DNA from: Astropecten irregularis
Taxonomy: Eukaryota; Echinodermata; Asteroidea; Paxillosida; Astropectinidae
Length of the DNA stretch: 64,000 nucleotides
Direction of reading: 5' to 3'
Assembly (NCBI GenBank): GCA_963971285.1
Contig: OZ020250.1
Coordinates: 7,548,499 to 7,612,498, forward strand
Under the pieces are notes generated by a model. It was given only the letters and a program-made list of their open reading frames with translations. It was not told where the DNA came from and searched no databases. Shown piece after piece: positions 60,500-64,000 of this stretch (its first letter is position 1; each line of letters begins with the position of its first letter). Position numbers and translations under genes: made by a program.

Positions 60500-60955
60500 A
60501 GTTGTGCCATGTTCATTGGTCTTTTGTTTCAATTCATTTTTGTTTGCATGCTAGTGTTACATACGTTTACTAGTGCCATGTTAACTGGTCTTTTCTTTTA
60601 AATTGTTTTTGTCCGCATGGTCAGGTTTACTAGTTTTGTTATTAGTATTTTTGATTAAGTTTGCTCGAACATCCGTATACATGTGTCATGTTCATTGGTT
60701 TTTTGTTTTCAACTTATTTTTGTCTGCAAGGTCATGTTTATTATTTTTTCTGACTAATTTTGATTAAGTTTGCACAAACATTCGTATACATGTGTCATGT
60801 ACATTGGTCTTTTGTTTCAACTTATTTTTGTCTGCATGGTCATGTTAATGATTTTTTCTGAGTAATTTTGATTAAGTTTGCATGAACATTCGTATACATG
60901 TACCATGTTTCCTTGGTTTTTTGTTTCAACTTATTTTTGTTTGTTTCTTTTATAA
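60500..60955 (+). repeat. ~108-bp tandem repeats between LINE ORFs
   Basis: About four units marked by CCATGTTCATTGGTCTTTTG, TTTTTGTCTGCATGGTCATG and GATTAAGTTTGC...CATTCGTATACATG. GTATAC recurs at 60675, 60784 and 60892, giving a period of 108-109 bp. The rest of the 784-bp spacer up to 61173 is T-rich and featureless. Confidence 0.8.
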
Positions 60956-61173
60956 AATTAATTATAAGCCTTTCCTAGTGCTTTATTGTCCAATGGCTTG
61001 CTCCAGTTCATCAGTTTCGTTTATTTTGGTATTGGCCTTATATTAAGTAGCTTTTATTTTCCCCTCCCTCTTCCCGTTACTAATCGTTTTGTTTTGTACC
61101 CAGTATATTATTTTATAACGAAGCTAGTGTCTTCGTATAGCTCTTCATCTCCTCGTAGTTTGCTTTATACTTC

Positions 61174-64000
61174 ATGATACGTAACTGTAATTTTAATGAT
61201 TTGTTTGATAATGGTAGCGACAACAAGTGTTTAAATTTACATATTGACGAGTTTAATAGTCTAGACTTCCAAGCAGACGGTGCGTTTTCTATCTTCTATA
61301 TGAATTCCAGGAGTCTCTGTAGACATTTCTTTGACATTCAGGATTTTCTCTCCACACTCTCCTGTAATTTCAGCATTTATGGTTTCACAGAAACGTGGTT
61401 CAGAGAAACCCCTCCTCCGTACGTCAACATGCCTAACTACAACTTGGTTCACTCTTCCCGTACTCGAAAAATAGGAGGAGGGGGAAGCCATGTTTATTCA
61501 TAAATCTCTGAATTATCATGTCCGTGATAACCTTATGGCACCTTCAGATGATTACGAATGTGTATTCATTGAAATTGAACGTAAGCACGCATGCAATATC
61601 ATTGTTGGAAATGTCTACAGAGCTCCTGATATTCCTACCGACAATTTTTTACTCCAATTTGACTTATGCCTTAACTCTATTTTTAAAGAAGGGAAATTGT
61701 GCTATTTGATGGGCGACTTCAATCTCGATTTTCTTAATCGCTCACGTCATCGGCCCACAGACGACTTTATAAATACCTTTTATTCTTATTGTTTTCGTCC
61801 ATTAATTGACCAGCCTACCCGTGTCACACCTACCAGTAGCACTCTTATTGACAACATCCTTACTAATAATGATTCTGTTAATATCTCAACAGGTATCCTT
61901 AATGCTGACATCTCAGATCATTTACCATTATTCCAAATTAGTCCCTCAGTCCTCCTTCCTGAAAAGTTTACGCCAGAAACGTACACAACGAGGCATATAA
62001 ATAGCGATACTATTCGCTCTTTTGCACCGGATATTGAGGCTATGGACTGGAGTGAAGTATTTGAATGTCAGCAAGCTGATCCTGCTTATGATACATTTCT
62101 TTCTCTTTTTTCGCGTATTTACAATCTTCATTTTCCTCTCACTCTTGCACATACTCACAAAACCAAATCCAAACAACCTTGGATGACACCAGGTATTGCC
62201 AACTCCTGCAACCGCAAAAATAAATTGTATCGGCGTTATCTCCGCAATCCTTCTGTTGACAACAAGGTACTTTACACCAACTACCGGAACCGCTTAACGT
62301 CCATTATTCGGAGAGCCAAGAAAGCCCATTATGCTCGCAAGTTTGACAATTGTAAAAACGATACCAAAAACACCTGGCGTGAAATAAATAAGATCCCGGG
62401 CAAAGGGAAAAAAGCATCTCTCCCCAACAATTACTGTATTGACAACCAAGCGGTTTCTGATCCAGTTATTGTTGCTAACTCTTTCAACTCTTATTTCACT
62501 AACATTGGCTCTACACTTGCTAACAAAGTCCCACGTACTAACGCTCAATTTACGGACTACCTTCATAATACTAACCCCTCTTCTCTCTTTTTACTACCGA
62601 CTAGCTGTTCCGAGATAATACAGATCAGTACAAATCTGAATAGCAGTACAAGTCCTGGCTTTGATGATCTTCGCTCATCGGTTATTAAAGCTGTTATTTC
62701 CTTCATATCTTCACCTCTTGCTCATATCTTTAACTTATCTCTTTCTTCTGGAACTATTCCCTTAAACCTGAAGATCGCAAAGATCACTCCAGTCTTTAAA
62801 TCTGGCGACCCTCGGGACATCTGTAATTACCGTCCAATTTCTGTTCTTCCTATTTTCTCTAAAATACTCGAGAGGATTGTCTATAATAGGCTCTTCAAAT
62901 TTATCTCAAACTCTGACATTCTCTCTAACCAGCAATTTGGTTTTCGCCCTGGTTGCTCGACAGACATGGCTCTTATTCACCTTACAGACTCTATCTCTAG
63001 CTCTCTATCCAACAAATTGTGTACAGCAGGTGTCTTCATGGACTTATCAAAGGCCTTTGATACCATTGACCATGACATCCTTACTTCTAAACTTTCTTTC
63101 TATGGAGTCAGAGGATGCGCACTTTATTGGTTTGAAAATTATCTTTCCGACAGGCAACAGTATACCGTTGTCAATAATTGCCCTTCAGCTCGAGGAGTAA
63201 TTACTCATGGCGTTCCTCAAGGTTCCATTCTTGGTCCTCTTCTCTTCTTGATCTACATTAATGACCTTCAAAATTCTTCTCCCTTGTTATCCTTTCATTT
63301 ATTTGCTGATGATACTACAATTATTCACACAGGTTCATCTATTCAGACTCTCACTCTATCTCTTAACTCTGAACTCACTAAAGTTTCCTCTTGGTTCAAG
63401 TCCAATAAATTATCACTCAACCCTGGAAAAACTAAATGCATCCTGTTTAGGAAATCCTCTGGTCCTGGTCATACCCTCTCTATTAATATCGACAATACTC
63501 CCATCACACAGGTGCAATCTACAAAGTTCCTTGGTGTCGTCGTTAATGAGAAACTTAAGTGGAATGACCAAGTCTCTTCTGTTTCCAAGACTATTTCTAG
63601 AAATATAGGTGTCCTCTCTAAACTCCGTACTTTTCTTCCTGCATTCACCTTGTTTTCCCTATATAATACTTTAATTCTTCCTTATCTCAGTTACTGTAAT
63701 ATTATCTGGGCGTCATGTACCTATAATCAACTCCATCCTCTGATAATACTCCAGAAACGAGCCATCAGAGTTTGTACACTTTCACATCCTCGGGACCATA
63801 CCGCACCTCTCTTTTTCAGGCTGCACACTTTACCACTCACGGACATTAACACATTTCACGTTGGAATACTTATGTTTACGTATATAAACAAACTTCTTCC
63901 CAATACCTTTTCTTCTTACTTTTCAGCAGTTCACGAAACTCACGGGTATAACACACGGGCCTCACACAATCTTTATATTCCCTTCACCCGCACATCATAT
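61174..64000 (+). pseudogene. LINE ORF2, endonuclease-reverse transcriptase, frameshifted and cut by the window
   Basis: The first 110 codons (to TAA near 61503) carry the start of an APE-type endonuclease (YMNSRSL, YGFTETWF). Homology then continues one frame over, from about 61484 to the window edge without a stop: MGDFNLDF (about 61709), ISDHLPL (61911), RT motifs FMDLSKAFDTIDHD (63037), GVPQGSILGPLLF (63209) and FADDTT with the catalytic Asp pair (63302), then FLGVVVNEKLKW. The shift lies in a G-run at 61480-61484. It could be one inactivating indel or a sequencing error, as nothing else in the frame is broken. The enzyme would nick target DNA and copy the LINE RNA in place. Confidence 0.85.

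Larger units (their letters stand above)
59400..64000 (+). mobile_element. CR1/L2-like LINE, continuing beyond the window
   Basis: ORF1 (59637-60389) and ORF2 (from 61174) are in the order of a two-ORF non-LTR retrotransposon. The 5' boundary is uncertain (about 59300-59420). The RT and its downstream motif suggest the Jockey superfamily, CR1/L2 branch. The 3' end lies outside. Confidence 0.85.

Overview
The window is animal nuclear DNA: introns, non-LTR and tyrosine-recombinase retrotransposons, Penelope-like sequence, tRNA-derived SINEs, many short inverted-repeat elements, and one 200-base assembly gap. The gene content (tandem secreted C-type lectin domains closed by a PAN/apple domain) and the mobile elements (Ngaro with an SGNH hydrolase, Penelope-like, a CR1/L2-like LINE) suggest a marine invertebrate, probably a deuterostome such as an echinoderm, hemichordate or amphioxus. 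The species cannot be fixed from this window.

Two tandem paralogous genes lie on the + strand. Gene 1 (only its 3' part, 333-8152) and gene 2 (complete by my reading, 18270-56016, 22 exons, 1267 codons before the stop) encode secreted proteins made of C-type lectin-like domains (CTLDs) plus a C-terminal PAN/apple domain. Three CTLD types recur. I call them alpha, beta and gamma, and each is split over two exons (alpha1/alpha2 and so on). The repeating order is gamma - long linker - alpha - beta - short linker. Every module boundary is a phase-1 intron and every intron inside a CTLD is phase 2, so whole CTLDs can be gained or lost without breaking the frame. Gene 2 reads signal peptide, beta, gamma, alpha, beta, gamma, alpha, beta, PAN. 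The visible part of gene 1 reads (half gamma), alpha, beta, gamma, alpha, PAN. The calcium/sugar-site triplet is QPD throughout gene 1 but varies among QPD, EPN and EPD in gene 2.

Layout: 1-8152 gene 1; 8577-15612 a complete Ngaro retrotransposon on the - strand, inserted in the 3' flank of gene 1 (its empty site survives in the gene 2 paralogue near 57010); 15613-18269 gene 1 flank and gene 2 upstream region; 18270-18390 signal-peptide exon of gene 2; 18391-28151 a 9.8 kb first intron with SINE, hexamer satellite, dispersed repeats and a decayed gamma exon; 28152-56016 the CTLD and PAN exons of gene 2, with introns inflated by a 3.1 kb foldback element, a 7.7 kb terminal-inverted-repeat element holding a 253-bp tRNA-like satellite and the gap, Penelope-like remnants and minisatellites; 56017-59400 3' flank; 59637-64000 a LINE with ORF1 and a frameshifted ORF2 running off the window.

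All domain calls are by eye; no search was run. Exon limits were set by splice consensus, phase consistency and comparison among paralogous exons, and the gene 2 exon sum (3804 nt) is an exact multiple of three.
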